In this document: positions 62,360 to 64,000 of the stretch, in pieces
Numbering within the stretch: the first letter of the stretch is position 1
Layout: each line of letters starts with the position of its first letter
Source of the DNA: Nitzschia sp. pyKryTriq1
Taxonomy: Eukaryota; Bacillariophyta; Bacillariophyceae; Bacillariales; Bacillariaceae
Direction: 5' to 3'
Length of the DNA stretch: 64,000 bases
NCBI GenBank assembly: GCA_956465555.1
Contig: OY101118.1
Location: 1 to 64,000, forward strand
Program-made: the position numbers and the translations under genes
Notes under the pieces: model-generated
Told to the model about the DNA's origin: nothing
Databases searched by the model: none
Seen by the model: only the letters and a program-made list of their open reading frames with translations

Positions 62360-63401
62360 ATGCATGCAGGTGTTTTCGGATTCGTCTATGCCATACTAGT
62401 TCTGTTGTTCGTGCCTCAAATCGTCGATGCCGTCAGGGAAGGAGGGCTTGGAGTAAGTTCTGTTGTGGGCAGCAATGGTACTGTGTAGGGTCGAACTAGT
62501 TGATCATGCTGGAAACATTTTGTTCCATAATGCACAGATAACAATTACTACTACTCAGCAACGAGCCTTGAAACCCAACAAAGAAGGCCAGAAGAGCCCC
62601 GCAATCCTCCCAGCCTCGTCCAAGTCCTCTAAAAAGTCCTCCAAAAAGGGCTCGTCCTTGAAACTTGAGGCGGAGACTGAGCACATTTGTGGCTCGGTCC
62701 AGTGCCCGTCTGGAACGAGTTGCGACCAAGCAGATGGCTCTTGCAAAATGGATGACGAGTTGGTACCTTGCATTGCTGTCATTGACGAGGATACTGAATT
62801 CGGGTGGTGGCCTTCTCAAGCCGATCTATGGAACACGTTTCGTGAAAAATATCCAGCGAGACCCTTTTGCCTTTTGGTGCCAACCATAAGGTTAGCCAGT
62901 GAAGGAACTGTGGCGCCGCCAGAGAATTTCCTCTCGGATGCGTACGCAATAGTCCGTTTCGACGTCGCTCGTGATTACGGGCTTGTTGAAAACGCTGAAG
63001 ACTGGACTAGCCTATGCGGCCTACAAGATTATCATAGCGGGATGTCGGTGGGGTTTGTAGGGCTCTTCGTTGACGACTCCTCATCAATGTACCAGTCACA
63101 TGTGATGGCATCCTACAATCAATTCTTAGCCGAGATGAAGTCTCGCAATATCGAAGTCAAGGAAGTTGAGAATGAGTGGGAAAACTGGATTGAACCTTTC
63201 TTGACAACTTTGGCCCCACCTCCTGGCTGCGTGGCAAGTGTTGGTAATGGTACTGTGGTGGAAGGGCAATGCATCGATAAAATTGAGTGCATTGCGGCCG
63301 GGAAAACTCCCATTCCTCGGGTGGACGAACTCGACCCAGAACCAAACTGTTTCATCTATCCTGCTGAGGTTCAATGTTGCACAGCACAAAATCCGCCTTG
63401 A
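62360..63401 (+). CDS. Secreted Cys-rich protein with DxSxS motif, two exons
   Basis: Exon 1 is 62360-62452, the intron 62453-62558 (GTAAGT...TACTACTACTCAG), and exon 2 62559-63401, all phase 0; the product is 311 residues. Exon 1 encodes a signal peptide, MHAGVFGFVYAILVLLFVPQ followed by IVDA. A Lys/Ser-rich stretch (SSKSSKKSSKKGSS) precedes a small Cys module (HICGSVQCPSGTSCDQADGS). The central part contains VGLFVDDSSSMYQSHVM, with the DxSxS pattern of a von Willebrand A/MIDAS metal site, here DDSSS. The C-terminus has six more Cys. The fold call (vWA-like) is tentative because the rest of the Rossmann pattern is not obvious. It is probably extracellular or wall-associated. Its truncated copy lies just upstream. 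Confidence 0.75.
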
Positions 63402-64000
63402 TTTGCGGAGGACGCACTCTTCTTTCTTGCTGCGTAGTTCATGGTAATATATTGGAATTTCTTTGCTTACCGAACAAATATCTACTATAATCTGTTTTCG
63501 ATAGCCTTGTACCATGCAAGTTTGAGGGACACAACCATCCGAGTCTTTTGATGTGATCCCAAACCGACAGTGCGTTGTGGTTGTTTCTACTCTTGTCCGC
63601 CTCCTGCGATGGACTGGATCTCTGCCTCAAGTACAAACGGTGGCTACCTGCTGTATAGTAATGGTACAAGCGCCGATGCGATCCTGTGCATTCGTCTCTG
63701 TCGATACAACTTTAAAAGGAGCCATGATGATGCTACGATGTACAGTCGGCAGGCTGTCTCCCCATACTATAGGATCACCTATAGTAATCGTGGTAGTACT
63801 ACATGGAGACGATGCTGCTGCTGCTGCCTGCTGCTTTGGTACTCTAGCAGTAGTACTGTATGCATGATGATTTATGATCGTGGTGGCCGAAAAGAATGGG
63901 AGTAGTAGTAGAACTGACTTCTTCGGAGTATCGCCAAATTGCTTCCTGGCCAAAATTTCATAGTACTGTAGTCGAGCAGGTATATATTAGTAGGTAGTAG
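63402..64000. other. Terminal intergenic stretch of the window
   Basis: No supportable gene. Open frames on both strands near 63553-63950 are short and contain CTG and TAG repeat-coded residues. The last 50 bp contain TAGTAG and GTAGTAG runs. Confidence 0.5.

Overview
The window is one end of a eukaryotic chromosome. It starts with about 745 bp of perfect CCCCAA (TTGGGG on the G-rich strand) telomeric repeat and runs about 63 kb inward. The telomere repeat is the Tetrahymena type, but this is not a ciliate: the standard code is used (TAA, TAG and TGA all end long frames, CAA serves for Gln), short GT-AG introns interrupt several genes, and triplet microsatellites (TAG/CTA, CAA/TTG, ATC/GAT) are abundant. 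The gene families (secreted FAS1 protein, kinesin-light-chain-type TPR protein, beta-propeller membrane protein, LanC-like protein, a gag-like remnant of the copia type seen in diatoms, many low-complexity Gln/Asn/Ser/Asp-rich proteins) point to a stramenopile, most likely a diatom. That placement is an inference from style and family content, not proven.

Layout. 1-1165: telomere, then a degenerate zone with CCCTAA-like pieces and an AT-rich ~103 bp repeat. 1165-2990: subtelomeric patchwork of tRNA-B-box-like repeats, an inverted copy of a divergent gene pair whose better-preserved copy lies at 18.3-20.6 kb, and a short piece of the TPR gene at 24.1 kb. 2.9-6.6 kb: a decayed beta-propeller membrane gene with a chimeric 3' end. 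7.4-8.3 kb: a four-exon FAS1 gene. 10.3-20.6 kb: a 1672-residue coiled-coil protein, an SR-rich protein, and the parental divergent pair. 21.2-27.7 kb: an HAD-phosphatase relic, the TPR protein, and an F-box/LRR-like protein. 31.0-38.2 kb: a 2392-residue protein with a LanC-like domain that has lost its zinc ligands. 41.4-44.2 kb: an imperfect 1.57 kb palindrome flanked by direct repeats. 45.9-58.1 kb: three large disordered proteins around an intact ARF-family GTPase. 59.0-63.4 kb: a gag remnant, a secreted hemerythrin-like protein, and a secreted DxSxS protein preceded by a truncated intron-containing copy of itself.

The genes do not form a pathway. What unites the window is DNA turnover typical of chromosome ends: inverted and direct segmental duplications, head-to-head gene fragments, gene-piece fusions, and repeat expansion inside reading frames. 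The best-supported ordinary genes are the ARF GTPase, the TPR protein, the FAS1 protein, the F-box/LRR-like protein, the hemerythrin-like protein and the secreted DxSxS protein. The most unusual items are the telomere repeat type, the subtelomeric chimera, the LanC-like pseudoenzyme fusion and the palindrome. All homology statements come from reading motifs; no database search was possible.
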